Assembly: GCF_030867145.1 (NCBI RefSeq)
Contig: NC_134417.1
Coordinates: forward strand, 9,277,577 to 9,341,576
Length of the DNA stretch: 64,000 nucleotides
Direction: 5' to 3'
Origin: Opisthocomus hoazin
Lineage: Eukaryota > Chordata > Aves > Opisthocomiformes > Opisthocomidae
Part shown: one piece after another, positions 1 to 13,604 of the stretch
Numbering within the stretch: position 1 is the first letter of the stretch
Layout of the letters: every line of letters starts with the position of its first letter
The notes under the pieces: model-generated
Database searches by the model: none
What the model saw: only the letters and a program-made list of their open reading frames with translations
Told to the model about the DNA's origin: nothing
Made by a program: the position numbers and the translations under genes

Positions 1-3000
1 CAGAGGAAATGTCTCCTCCTGATTTCCTTGGTGGAGAATTGAATTCCCCTGCTTTCCCAAATCAAGTGTTAGATTCTTCTTTTTTTAAAAAAAGAAACAC
101 TACATTTTACTGAAACTGTGTATTTCTCTCAGGAAATAGCAAAGGTAACCTCCCAACCAGTTCAGCTTAAGCAATATTCTGTACTGCGTCTGCCACCAAG
201 AGACACAGGCTTCCCATTCGAGAGGTGTCTTCCCAGCCTTGTGCACGACACCATGTTGCCTTATTATCATTAGGGCTTCAACTGAGAAAGCGCACAGGAA
301 CCCTATTAAACAAGCACGTGAGTATTTTGCTATAGCCAAGGACCACATTTGGAACATGAAAGGTACAGAAGTTTCTCAGAATTTGCGCTAAAACTTGTGA
401 ACAAAAATAAAATAGTGAGTTTTGCTGCTTATTTAGTTCAGTCACAAGAGACCAGATGTTTTCAAGCTGCTAGATAGAGAGCTCAACAGCAAGTTCAGTT
501 CAGTGTCAGCTGGGAGTCTGAAATACAGCTGGTACGGACAGAAGTGCTATGTAAAAGAAGATCTCGTTTTTCTAAATTAGGCAATGGCTTACACACAAAT
601 ACCTGCCACAGTTATGAGCAGATCTTTTGGAAGGATGGAAGGCAAAGGGAAGGAGATGTGGTGCTTGTTCAGATAGTACAGATGGCCCTTTTAATGAATT
701 AATAGACTTGTAAGAAGGATCTAATTAAAAGGCTGTTGATACAACAGCAGTTTACAAAACCTGTAAGCTGGAAAAAACCTGAACGTTTGACAGGTATTAT
801 GATGACTTCCAGATATCAGTGATGGAAGCTGAGTCATGGATGTTTTGGGCAAAAAAAAGGTTCTTGCCAATAACTCCTCTGGGAAGCCAGGGCCTGTATA
901 CATCTATAAATCTACTTTGTTTTGCTGCAGATCTTGTCCTGCCAGGTGCATGGAGAGGCAATTGCCAAACCTGTAACCAGCCAGAACACAACACGTATTT
1001 TCAAAGAAAGGTGATTTTAGAAGAAGTAACAAGGGAGAACACAGTAAGTATCTCCTTTGGAGCAGACTGCAGCAATGCCATAAAGCCTGGAAGTTGGACT
1101 TTGCACTAAGAGCAAGATCTTTGATATATAAAAGCATAACACAGCAGAAAGCAAAACCCTCACAGACCCGTACTCTTAGCAGTCATGTGTGGTAAAACCC
1201 GGGCTAGCTCCAGCATAGCACACTAAGGCTGCTCAGCCTGACTCTCTAGTACATTTCCATGACTTACCCCTAAAAACTGAACGTGCAGAACATCGGCTTT
1301 GCCATGCATCAGTTGTACTTATTAAAAAACTCCCCGTAACACATACAGATACCATCTTCTGTCATGGCCTAAAAACCACTTTAAACAACAGTTTTCTCAA
1401 AAATCAAACAAAAATTTATATCGAGCTGAAAGATGATGACAGACTTCAGTGGGATTAAGCAATTTCTCTCAGCATTTTTGTGGGTTTAACTAAACCCAGA
1501 GATTACAAGCAGGAAGGAAAGAACCACCCCCAGATTTTCCATTTTCAAAAAAAAAAAAAAAAAAAATCCTGAGGAAAGATTCTGAAAGAACTATAGAAGG
1601 TAAACAGGCTAGTTAGACATGACGTGCTGTGGCCTTGACCTCCCATCAACAACTCTGTTGTTCCCATTCAAATCAATCACTGATATGGTTTTCTTCTCAC
1701 CCAGCAGCTCCAGCTGTTCCTGAATGCTTCCGCTTTCCAGGCTTGGGAGAGGAGAGCACGCACAGGGAGGAAATTAAAACCCAGTAAAACCTTGGGCTCT
1801 ACAAGCACCAAGAGACGGACCAAAACTGCAGCTCCTCTTCAGCAAGTCGCTTCCAACAGCTCTCCGGTGCGGCAGCTGGCTGGGGGCGATCCCGTGGGTA
1901 GGGCACGGGAGCTCTGCGCCTTCGCCTGCCCTGAGAGCCAGGCTTGGGTGAGGCTGGGCAGGCACCAGCCCATCAGCCACCCCGCTGGAGAAACAGGAGT
2001 GGGGCGAGTATCACAGATAAGCAGGCTGCTTCTCCAGAGCAACTGGGAGAAGTTGCAGTCAGTGAGTCACTCCTAGTCACGGAGAGGGAAAAGCCCTCAC
2101 ATATAGGCCTGAAGAAGTCAGATGGACTGATTGCACCGGCTTTGCCATGGGAACCTCAGATTCAAGCATCTCACCTGCTGCTTCAGGAGCACTGTACAGC
2201 CCTCCAGACAGCAGAGCTGGCTGTTCTGAATGCACAGCATGTACGATTGCTAAGAGGATAGACCTGAATCACTCTGGATGCTTTTGTTAAAACAGTTAGG
2301 GAAAAATGTAGTCATCTAACACAGAAAACCACATCGTAAAATTAGAGATGAAGCCTGCCAGGATGGATTTAGCTATATTTATGAAGTGTCTGTCAGTGAT
2401 ATGGGTACTGTCCAAAAAATTAAACAATATGCTTGATTGCTAAAGGAAGGACCAAAGATCGACCGAAGTTCACAGAAGAGCTTGTGCTTCACACAGAAGA
2501 CTAGGGCTAAGGTGTTAATGGTATATATAGCCTGTAGGCACATTGGAATTTATAATGTGTTTTTACAATACACATTATTATGTGTTTGTGTACAAAAATT
2601 GTGATTCACATTGCTATTTGGGCCTTGAAATTCTCACAAGAGTTTCAGTTCTGATGTAACCTCTGTGCTCCCTGGCCACTACCATTGCCCACGATGTGCG
2701 TGGTGGGAACGCTGCCGCAAGCCCGGGCAGCCCGCTCCCCCAGCCACGCTGTGAATGCCCCCGCCATCGCCTACCTTGTTGTCAGGCGTTCGCAGCAGAG
2801 ACGTTAGGGCCACTTGTCAGCTTTTCTGTCACACTCCTTGGTGACACAAGCCTGAGAGTCACTTTCATACTGCAGACAGGAGATGCTGCCACCTGAGATA
2901 AATTTCACTGCAAATGATGCTCATATACGACACGTGATTCTGCAAGCGAGTTCGGCAAGTCTCGCTGAAAGTCTGTCTGTGAAACAGTGTCTTGATAGAT

Positions 3001-4348
3001 TAATCCTTGCTAGGACCTGAAAATTGGTTACCTGATAACGACTCAAATAGTAAATCAATAAATTCTAGGATATTAAATCTGAAACAGAGTAAAAAACTGA
3101 AGTAAATAGCAATATCTCTGATATCTGACAAGAAAAGAAGTATACAAATATTTTCTAAACAGAGCTGGGAAGTCAGATTTAATTTCTCTCCTAAGTAAGC
3201 AGTAAAAGATGAAACAAATGTACTTTTAAACAAGGCCACATTATTACAGTTACTAGCTGCTTGTTACATGATCACTAAAGAGTTAAACACCAAAGGCTGG
3301 CAAATTTTCCAGGGTGTTTTGCATTTTTCAACACTTAGACTGAAAGCTATTGAGCACATCAGCGCTTGCAAACCTCTCCCACAAGTACCCGTGTTCCATG
3401 CCCCGCTGTAAATGGCTGGCTTCTGCTCCGGTGGAAAGCCGACCAGAGGCCAGAGCTCGGGGACCGCTGAGCACTGCGCCGGCAGCCAAGCCACACAGAA
3501 AAGGACAAGTCAGGTAACTTGTTACAGCAGCTATTTTTCCGCTTCTGCTTTTTCTGAGTCCAAACAAGCACATAAACCAAAGTGCCACCGGTTTGGCGCA
3601 TCTGAGCGCCTGTGAGGTGACATGGGGAGAGGGAGGGCTAGATGGAGGATCTGTGGCCCTGCAGAAGGGCTGCATCACCGCGGCGCTGGGATCGAGGTCA
3701 GAGGTAATGGGGTAGGGAAAGGTCTGGAGCACAAACACCCAGCCCTGCTGCGTGCTGAGGGGAACACACGCGGAGCAGAGGGAGGCACCCAGCAGCTCCG
3801 GGGCAGAAAAGTGCCCCAAGCAGCATGCAGTCCTGCTCCATCAGTCGCAGGGCTGGCCCCGCAGCAGAAGCGATGCGTTTTGAGTTTCCCAGTATATGCC
3901 GAACATCTGGTTCATTATTTTCAAATAAAAATAAGCAAGCCATGCTGGCTCCTTCAAGGACACTGCTGTTCAGACTGCCTTTCTGCGTGGCATACTGAAC
4001 TGAGTTAGAGGGCGAGAGAAACTGGGTTTGGCAACGTGAATGCTTCAGGGTTTTGGCAATGTGACAAAACTTCCTGATGAGATGGATGCATGTAATGCCC
4101 TCCCCCTTGCTGTTCTCCTCAGCTCAGGCACCTGTAAGCACTTCTCTCTAGATCATCTGGAAGTGACCTTTGGAATAAGTTAGATTTTAAATAGAGCACA
4201 ACCTCTGCTGATAACAGACACAAGATGGTTGGTTATCTGGATCTGAAAGTCCAGTTCTCTCTTAGACTCCTGTGGAAGAATATTCAACAGATAAATTTTA
4301 ATAGGTAACAAAACCAGTGGGATTCACCAACTTGGATAGTAATTTACC

Positions 4349-4365
4349 CATAATTAATAATTATG
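4349..4365. promoter_or_regulatory. TAATTA homeodomain-type palindrome
   Basis: An 8-base arm (CATAATTA), one central A, and the exact inverted arm (TAATTATG) give two adjacent TAATTA cores at 4351-4356 and 4358-4363. TAATTA is the core bound by many homeodomain proteins, and paired half-sites of this kind allow dimer binding. The surrounding 200 bases are AT-rich and carry no gene. The regulatory reading is inference; AT-rich palindromes also arise by chance. Confidence 0.25.
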
Positions 4366-4560
4366 ACTTTATCCTCTGCTAATACTGTTATACCGAGTAA
4401 CTGAAAAGGATAAATTGCTCTGTTGAAATCCCTTGTGCGAAACAGCTAAGAGAACAGAAAGACAAATATTCCACAGAATTTGCTTGTGGTAATGCATTTA
4501 TCATCCTGATTTTGCTTGGCTCTGATTTTTGATTATGTATAATCCAAGGTACAAAATGTA

Positions 4561-4579
4561 TAATAATAATAATAATAAT
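4561..4579. repeat. (TAA)n microsatellite
   Basis: About six uninterrupted TAA units. It is a simple repeat without other visible role. Confidence 0.85.
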
Positions 4580-7500
4580 CATAAGCAACTTGCACACAGA
4601 GAAGAAGAAAAGCGCTCCCACAGGTTTTGTGCCTGTCTCTGCTCCTTTGAAACAGTGAATGGGCTCCGAGTCGTGACTGTAAGAAAAAACAGGCAAATAG
4701 AGACCAGTTGTCATCCAAACTGTGATCAGCACTGCGCCGCCATGCCTTGATCCCTGTTTAGAGGGAAGCTAATAAATCTTTACAAGGAGCTTATTCAGGC
4801 CAGCCTGCGGTGCTCGGAGCAGAGCCGGGCAGCAAGGCAGAGGACAGGTCTGCTTGCCAGGGCTGCCGTCCTTGCTGAGCATCATCGCGCTCCCAGTGCC
4901 TCTGCGGCGCTCGCCCGCACCATCCTCAGCAAAACAACGTGCGAATGCGTCGAATCAGCAGACGTCCATGGCAGTCAGTGGAGCTGTGCTGCTCTGCAGT
5001 TGCTGAGGAGATGAAGAGTCACAGTTTTAAAAGCTTAAAACAAAATTAAGCCAGAAAACCATAGTCCTGCACTTGATGTGTTACTGGTACACAGGACTGA
5101 TCCTGTTGATTGCAGCAGAATCACTCATCTTTCCAGGTAGCCATTCTGCTGTATTCAAGGAAAACTGCTTTTATGTTTGCCATTATCTCCAGCTTCCCCA
5201 GGACCATCCTGCTCCATTACGCAGCCAGGACCCTCCACACCAGGACGTGGGAGTACGGCAAGCATCAGTTTGAAGTCACATCATAGCAGTGGTTTTGAAA
5301 GATGCCTTGAATGCACAGGCACAGCCATCTGCCGCATATGTGTATACAGCTTGAAGACTCTCTGTACACTGCCAAACAGCTCCAGACCCATGAGGGATTC
5401 CTGTGGCAAAAGTCTTTGCGAGCCGGAGAATATTCCCATTCATTTACCTCTCTGTAAATTGGCCAAAGCCACCTCCTGCAGCTCAGGCCTCAGCAAAGCT
5501 CCCGGACAGGGTTTTTATTTCTTCCTAGGAGCCTACACACTCATAATGCTCAGTGCTCTTTCCTTTCACAAGGTTGAAAAACCCAGTGCCGGCAAGGATG
5601 AAACCCCGGCACTGGCAGCACACACGTGATTTAGTATGCAGCCCTAGTCTCATCCCCATCACCACGTGCCTCTCTGTTCCAGTCCCAGGAGAAATTTGCG
5701 GAGTTTGCTCAGAAATGGAGCCTCTATCAGGCCTCAGTTTCTGCTTGTGCTGTTGAGGATGCAGAAGGACTTCTACATCATGACACAATCTTACCTCGCC
5801 CTTCTGTGTCTCAGTAGTGTACACAATAATGCCCCAAAATACATGTTTTGGCATGAAAACAAGAACAGATACGAAAATATCTGCATACTAATTAATAAAA
5901 GATTTAAAAGTGAGAGAATATGTACTTAAAATACAATGAAACTGCTAGCTGTCTACAACTGTAATTCTCTCCCTGCATTTAAGACAGCATTTAACCTGGA
6001 GTAGAATTACTATACCTTTCTTTTTAATGGTTTTGTGGAGGACTGAAGATATAGGCAGGATAGTCAGAACAATGCAACTGTGCAGGATGCCTCTCCCCCT
6101 CGCAAAAGCAGCGTTTTTTCCCGAAACTATAAAATAAACAAAGACAAACCCTAGGTTCAGGCACAAGAAGGTATTTTGGAAGTTCAGCTCCGGGTCCCAA
6201 GACAGGGAAAGTAGAAGCCACTACCAAGAAATGCAGCTGGTGTAAGAAAGCAGGTGACACACTGGGGTGTTGGTAAGCAGATGAGCTCTATCACAAGGCC
6301 TCCGTTGCCTTGTGTGGGTCACGGTTACGAAGGACAGCAATCCCATGAGCTGACATGACATTGACCTCTGCAGCTGAAACTGAGTTTCCTCACTATCGTA
6401 CCTTTAGCACTCGGGACTCCAGAGCTTCAGAGCACACAAACCGTTACTCTGGCAAAGCAAGCAGGCAGCTCATGCTCCTCAGGGCTGTGGGAATGTTATG
6501 TCCAGCAGCCCAGTTGCATCTGTAAACACCTTTATAGCTTTCATATTTGCTCCTTCTTTGAGGATATTATGAACAAAACGCAGCTAAATATTTCCCCCTC
6601 GATCAGAAAGAGGAATTTAGTGATGGCATCACCCAGCAGCCCTGTGGCAGGAACTGATGCAGTGAGAAGGGGGATGACAAACTCCCCGCAGAACAGCTGG
6701 GGAAAGGGAGGAGGAGGTAAAGACAGACAAGGAAGAAGCCTCTTAACATTTCAGAGTGTGGTTCTGCTTTACAAGAGGACTTAGCAGAGCAGTGTGGGTT
6801 TTTCACATTGCCCGCTGTGGTACCGGGGTGAATTTTCTCACCGTGCAAGCATAAGGAAGCTCTAGCAGCAGCAAAGAGTTAAACAGAAGTTTTCCAGGTT
6901 CACATACTGTTACCACTGGTGAAAGTAGTATGACGTGATCTTAGGTAGCGACTAAAAATCCTCCTTCCCAACTGCACTTGGCCGTACTCGGGACTCCCCT
7001 GGGACGGTGCTCAGAGGTGTATCTGCAATACAGACAGGCACTTACGTGCCGCGCTTTAAACTTGTTTGTCTAATTGATTTCAGCAGCAGATGCTGAAGGA
7101 CCTTCCCTGCCTGGGCATCTGAGAGTGCACACAGTCAGTAAAATAAGCACCCGGAAAGATATTTAAAGGGAAGCACTTCCAAAAGCTATTTTGTTAACTA
7201 CTAGTCTTCTGCTACCTTTTAAAGAAAATGAAGTACTTCTTACTCTTCAAACGGATCTCAGAGCTGGATGAACACGGGTGCCAGAGCATAACAGGCATTT
7301 ATTTTTAAGTACATGGCGAGTTTGGTATGTGTTTGGAGGAGGAGGCATGCCTGGCAGACAGCAGAACAAGAACCATCCTGGGGAAAAGAGAACAACCTTC
7401 AAATTAGGTGGGAGGAGAGGGAAAGGAGGAAAATTCTTGATTTTCTGCAGTTTGAAGGTACTTGGCCCAGAAACTACAAGCCTGAGAACAAGAAAATACT

Positions 7501-7740
7501 ACTTATATGTTTAAATGCTTATTTCAAAGTACTGTCATCACAATTCACCCAACATATTTACATTAAACTGCGCTGCTTTGCTTTTTCTTCGCAACAGTAT
7601 TTAAAATGTTTGCTAGAGACTAAAGAACATCCTTTGAGAAACAGATTTGCTAGTGTTTCTGGCTGGACATACTCAGACTACAGTTTCGAAAGGTTGTGTT
7701 TTCAGGATGTTTTGTGTTTTTCTCTAAAAAGAAAATAAAG

Positions 7741-8149
7741 AGAGAGTTACAGGCTGAGAGAGCTGGGGCTGTTCAGCCTGGAGAAGAGAAGGCTCCGGGG
7801 TGACCTTAGAGCAGCCTTCCAGTACCTGAAGGAGGCCTACAGGAAGGGTGGAGAGGGGCTTTTCACAAGGGTGTGTAGTGAAAAGACAAGTGGGAACGGC
7901 TCTAAACTAAAAGAGGGCAGATTTAGATTAGATATTAGGAAGAAATTCTTCACCATGAGGGTGGTGAGGCCCTGGCACAGGTTGCCCAGAGAAGCTGTGG
8001 ATGCCCCCTCCCTGGAAGTGTTCAAGGCCAGGTTGGATGGCGCTCTGAGCAACCTGGTCTGGGGGAAGATGTCCCTGCTCATGGCAGGGGGGTTGGAAGC
8101 AGATGATCTTTAAGGTCCCTTCCAACCCTTCACATTCTATGATTCTATG
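7741..8149 (+). mobile_element. CR1 LINE, 5'-truncated 3' fragment
   Basis: This is the 3' end of a chicken-repeat-1 LINE in plus orientation. It begins in the stretch encoding the LGLFSLEKRR-like segment after the reverse-transcriptase domain and runs through the C-terminal end of ORF2 (a frame at 7871-8113 reads RKKFFTMRVV, then WHRLPREAVDAPSLEVFKARL). It then crosses the short 3' UTR with the TTCCAACCC motif. It ends in two copies of the octamer ATTCTATG (8134-8149), the typical CR1 terminus. Heavy 5' truncation is usual for this family. The octamer differs from the ATTCTGTG of the copy ending at 48222, so the two belong to different CR1 subfamilies. It is not functional. Confidence 0.95.
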
Positions 8150-11100
8150 ATTTTAATTGCTGAGACTGTATTTCCCCTGAGCCCGTTCCCATCCACCCTA
8201 CTACTAAGAAAAAGAGCAAGAAGTTGCAGGTTTGCGAGTTTGGCGCTTCAGTGACCAAGGCTGGAAGGATTTCAAAGGCTTCCAACCTCAAAACCCTGGT
8301 GATGCCCAAATACTGTATCAGCATAAGCTGCAGGTTTTGATTTTCAGAAGAGTGTCTAGCACTCATCATCCCTGAACAGGGCTTTGCTAGTGGCAGCTAC
8401 ATTAATCCTTTTCATAAAGAGTGCACCGAGAAACAAGGTTGTATGGAATAATCTAACCTTAGAAGAACAGAAGACAGGAGATCTGACACACGAAGCCGTG
8501 CCGCAAGCTGCCCCACACGCTGCGCCTGCAGCTCTCCAAGCGAGGTAGAAGAGCAACATCGGGGCAGGCAAAGAGCCCAGAGGCAGAGGTTGCTTCGCCA
8601 ACCCCAGTCTGGAAAACTTTTCTATCTATCTAAAACTTCAATTTCTAATTTGTTAGGACCTCTGCTAAATGGCAGTTAGATTTATGCACACTGCAGTTCC
8701 TAATGCATTTTTGCAACTGTAATTTACGCATTTTTCAGTTGACCTACTTCCAGTCAGGCTTGGTATTAAAGAAATCTTTCAAAAGGCACTAAAAGTTCCG
8801 CGCGCTATATGTTAAATGCTTATTTGTGCGTGACCCCCGAAAAGCAAGAATTAGGAAGGGAAACTAGATAGCATTTTAGTTTAAACTAATTCCTGATGAA
8901 GTCGGGGCCGAGCTCCGCTGTCGGCCTCAGCCACTGGTGCGGTGGGAGCAGCACGCTCCCGCGCCGCTCCCAGGGCTCCCGGGCACTGCGGGTAGCTGCA
9001 GCCACCAACTGCCTGGCGCTTTCTGCCTCCAAACCTTTCCTCATCAGGTGCTTGGAAAGCTGCACAACTCACATCAATCATGTTCAGATTTTTTTTCCAA
9101 GCCAGGTGTTTGCCTGAGGCTGAGTTTTTCGAGAAGGTTTTAGTGGAAATGTTTGCATCAGGAAAGGGAAGGAAAAAGAAAAATCCTTGTTTTGACTTAC
9201 AACAGTTTATCCGGATGCAGAGCAGCGCTTTGACATCGTGGAGGGGTGGTCTTAGCAGCCTGCAGTGCACGTACCTGCTTCAATCGGAGCACGTCCTGTG
9301 CCTCTGCAGAAAGACGCCTGGCCACACTGCCACAGCTGGCCTCCGACTGCGGGACAGGGGACGAAATGGGAAGAGACAGGGAGTTAGGCAGAGAAATTAG
9401 GGATACACAGACAAGCAGGAAAGCAGCACGGGGATATCAGCTGGGGCGAGTGGGGCTGGAAGGAGCCATCATCACTGCAAATCTCCCCGAAGACAGAGCC
9501 GGTTTCTGACACTGCCTGTCTTGCAGCTGCCCGTGACATTCGAGGGAGAAGCACACATCCCATCCCGCCAGAAGAAACACTGGGAGCCTTCTGCTGCTGC
9601 TTACTCCAAGACCTTGCTGAAGGACGGTGGGAAGAAGCAAAACATACGGAGCATCTAAAGTGCATTTCAGACTGTGGAGTTGAGATAGTGCCTGAGCAGC
9701 ACCCTGGGAAGGGAACTGAAAGCTGAGGAGCCTCTGTGGTACCAGGAGCTGGAGGAGAGCCTGCTGGACCCCTCCAGTGGAGACAGGGCTCAGCCTCTCC
9801 CGAGCCGCAGGCTCACTTGGGCTGCTGCCTGGTGCTAGCAGCTGAACCGCGTCGGCTCAGAGCTGGAGAGCCAGGCACAGAGCACGTGCTCACTCCCCTG
9901 TCAGACCTTCCATCGAGGTCTGCTGGCACCCAGCATCGCCCGCTCCCCTTAGCAGCAGCGTGCTGCCGGCAGAGACAAATTGGGAGCTTTTGAGCAGGGA
10001 GGGCAGCTTTGTTCGACTTTTACTTGAAGGATGTTCAAAATCTGCAGCAAGCAGCCTGGCAGCAAGCGAATGGAGGGAACTGGATCTTCGTAAGGGCCGC
10101 GCTATCCTGCAAGCACAGCAGGGCCCTGTTGCCTGTGCACGGCTTCACCTCGTAGGTGACAGCAGCTCATTTTGGCATCCTCCTGCACTTTGTCCGAGTC
10201 CCTCAACCCTTCTGGCATTTATTTGAAGCACAAGAAATGAGCTTAAAACACCACTGGCATCTGAGGTCACAGCCTGCACGAGGTCCTAGGGCTGCCTCTA
10301 GTGCCCAAGTGTGCTTACATTACTTCAGTGATTTTAGGCCGAGTACAGAAATAATTTGAACAGTGGACTTCAGGAGCTCTACACAGAGACACTTACTCTG
10401 AGCGGAGCCTGCTGCCTGCCTGCAAAAGCAGCTCCATGCACATGATTTAATTTATGATTATAAATCAGTGCAGGGAGGTTCACATCATCATTACGTCCCC
10501 ACTGGATAGCTGCTTTCTGGTGACTGTCCCACTTCACAGCCCTTTGCTGACCACTGCTGCTCAGGACTCATGAAGACTAGAGGTCTCTTGTGCATATAAA
10601 CGCTGACAGCAGCAGTGAAGTTCTTCCTTTAGAGCGCTGGTGTTCCCAGACCAGCCCTGTGCGGCAGCAGAGGTGCTGCCGTGCTCACAGTTGGAAGGGG
10701 ATTGCGGTGCCGGATGGTGTCCCACAGGGTGGAGCGGGGGGACAGCATGACACAGCAAGCCCACGCAAGCAACCACTGCAGCAAGAAGGTGACTGCAGCT
10801 CTTGCCAGGTGACCCCGGGAACCCCGAGGCACATCGATGGACTGGTACCACAACACGGCAAAGGGCTGGTGGCCAGCTGGCGAGGGCACAGAGATGTCCC
10901 CTCCTGGTGAGGACACAGCGATTTCCCCTCCCAGCTCACCTCTCACAGATCCCCAGCCTAAGCCGTCAGCTGCAGTTTCGACATAGGAAACACCACACTT
11001 GCCAGTTTTTTCCACCGCACACCGTCAACCACTGTGGATGTGCAGGAGCCCCTCTGCTGAGACCTGCTCCTCCCGCCGTGTACCCAGAGCACCACCGGCA

Positions 11101-13570
11101 GAGCCAGCGCAGCCCTCCCCGGCCCCCACAGCCACCCTTGTTGCTGCCCCAGCCCCGCTGCACCCGCCGGGCTCCTCTGTCCCGGGGGGCTGCTTTCTGC
11201 CCAGCCTCAGCCCCTGGCTGCTCACGCTCCAAACATGGCAAGTCAAAAATCATAGAAAATAAAGCTCATCTGCAGTAAGTAAGGATATCGTGCTAGTCTG
11301 TGTATGGTTCTGAACAAAGAATATGTTGTCATTTTTTTTATTTATGGGGTGTTAACATGGGAAACCAGCTTAACGCTGACAGAATTACCCCCAAAACATT
11401 TTGTTTAGTTTTCCCATGAAACTTAATAATATAATATTTGTATCAAAGTTAATTTATTACAAAGTCCATGGCACAACCATAACTCTCAAAGGACACAACC
11501 TGCCAAACTCTTTCCAGAGAAGCTTCTATATTTGCAGCAAGCTACGTCCTTAGCACAAGGCAGCGAGCTGTGAAGGACAAGCTGCAAGGGTACCCACCCC
11601 CCCGCCCCGGCTGACTGTGAAATGCCAACTGGTCCCGTGGTCGATCCGCAGCGTGGGGGACGGAGATACCTGATGGAGTTTCAGGCACAGCATGCACAAT
11701 GGTAAAAGGATCCTACAATTGCCCAGCACAAAGCAGTGAAGCTCTGCTTGGGTAATTTGGGGCACGCAAGGCATCTGTTTGGTACTGAGAGCAGGGAAAT
11801 GCCAGAGAGGCGTTTGTCTCTAGGGCCGTCTTCTCAGGCAGGGAAGAAGCTCTGAAGATGGCATCTGAACAGAGCCAGGAGAAAAACAACTTATCTCTAA
11901 AACCAGAGAGACTGAAGAAGGCAGAGCAGCTGTTTCTTGTTCAAGTGGCTCGACAGGCTCTGCAGCATCATGTCCTGGGCTCGGGCTGCAGCACAGCACT
12001 GGTAAACTGCATGCCCAAAGGGGCAAAAGATGGGCATCGTTCCGAAAACGGCACAGAGAAAGCAAAAAACAAAATCACAATATTCAAACTTACCTTTACC
12101 AAAAAAAGGTCTAAAGGGATTTTTGCAGCCCACCACAAGGAAGGGTGGTGGATGCACTGTAACTTTACAGGCGTGTATCAGCACTGTATTTCAATAAATG
12201 TTGTCCCAAGTTCTTCTCGAAATGATGGGAGATTTACAGTAACATGGTGACTCTGCTTATTCCAGGAGGGTTCTTGCCAGCTCACCCACAGAGAAATGAG
12301 AGAGAAATTATCCTCGCTGAAAGATCATTACTGTGAGTTCACATAATTCCACTTTTAATCAAATGATAATTTAAGTGTAAATTCTACTTCAATGCTCTTA
12401 GGAAAACATTGGTATAACCTATACTGCTATTAAAACCTCATCCTCAGAAAAGACTGTTACCACATTTGCCATTTAAAGAAACAGAAAAAACTAGTACAAT
12501 TAAGAATTTAGGTAGAGATATTCCATCTATATATCTTTCTTCAAAAAGGTGAATTTTATATAATATTAGAATCTCACATAGAAGTTACAGAGTTCCAAAA
12601 CTGAAAGTATGCCAGATAAAGCACACAGAGGTATTTAAGCTGAATTTTTTCATACTGGGAGATAAACCTATACCATGAATGTTCTGTTAATAGTCTTCCT
12701 TGAGTACTGTGTTTACAAGCAATTGCTTTGAAACCATCACTCCTGTGAAGTTTTAGGAACCTAATTGATTTGCTTCTCACTGGGAAAGATGTGAAAGTTG
12801 GAATATTGACAGGAACATCAAGAGAGTTGAAATGCATTAGCATGAAGTTCACATCAAATGCAAGGAGAAAAGAGAAATAAATCCACTCAGAAGTTTCAGT
12901 GCTCTCAGTAAAAGCCAAGATATTCAAACCAGTGCTCTCACCAGGATGCGCTATTAGCAGCAGAGATGATAGGCCACTTCATCAGCTGGTGTATCATAGC
13001 AGACATGATGATCTGGCTCGTTATTCTTGCTAGATTATGCATGCATGATGGGGGGGGGGGTCAAGAGTAAAATCAGAAATCATTCCAGTTCATCATGTGC
13101 CAGATCACTGGAAAATCTTCAATAGATACCGCAGGCGGCGCACAGTACAGTCAGGCATCATATACACAGGGACATTTCCATTTCGTTTGTGGCTGCTCTG
13201 CTGGTTGATATTAGGAAAGGATCCGAACGATGCATCACTGTCTTCTCTAGTGAGCTGGAGAATTAAAAAGACCTCACTATTTATTCCACATTATCACAAC
13301 GATCCAGAATTACCTGGTTTAGAGTAATCAGAAATGAGCAAACTCTTCAGGGCCCAGCAAGGCGCGATTCCTCCCTCCGAGCAGCAGAACTGTCACCTGC
13401 ACCCGCCGGGACGCAGGCAAGAGGCGGACTGAGTTCTCCTGTCATTTAGCATCTTCCCATCAATGTGCGTGAAATGAAGGTACACGGCTGGCGGCTCCTC
13501 TGCACGGCCCCAGTGGAGTGTGGAGAAAGCTTCAAAGATGGGTGCTGTAGCGATAAAAACACCAAACAAC

Positions 13571-13604
13571 CCATATATATATATATGTATGCATATATAT
13601 ATGG
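13571..13604. repeat. TA-rich inverted repeat
   Basis: The left arm CCATATATATAT (13571-13582) and the right arm ATATATATATGG (13593-13604) are exact inverted copies around a 10-base spacer. The sequence is essentially an interrupted AT dinucleotide repeat capped by CC and GG, and it could extrude as a hairpin. It is probably a microsatellite product. Confidence 0.8.

Larger units (their letters stand above)
1..7740. other. Intergenic stretch without a recognised gene
   Basis: I see no exon of a known protein family here. Open frames are short (up to about 150 codons), occur on both strands and overlap, as expected by chance. Visible items are a run of 20 A at 1547-1566, a (TAA)n run at 4561-4579, a TAATTA palindrome at 4349-4365 (listed separately), and modest CpG-rich patches near 2700-2760, 3360-3690 and 4800-4930. 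Unannotated non-coding RNA or conserved elements could be present but cannot be shown from sequence alone. Confidence 0.6.

Noticed and set aside
7871-8113. 80-codon plus-strand frame as a small gene
   Set aside because: It is the tail of CR1 ORF2.
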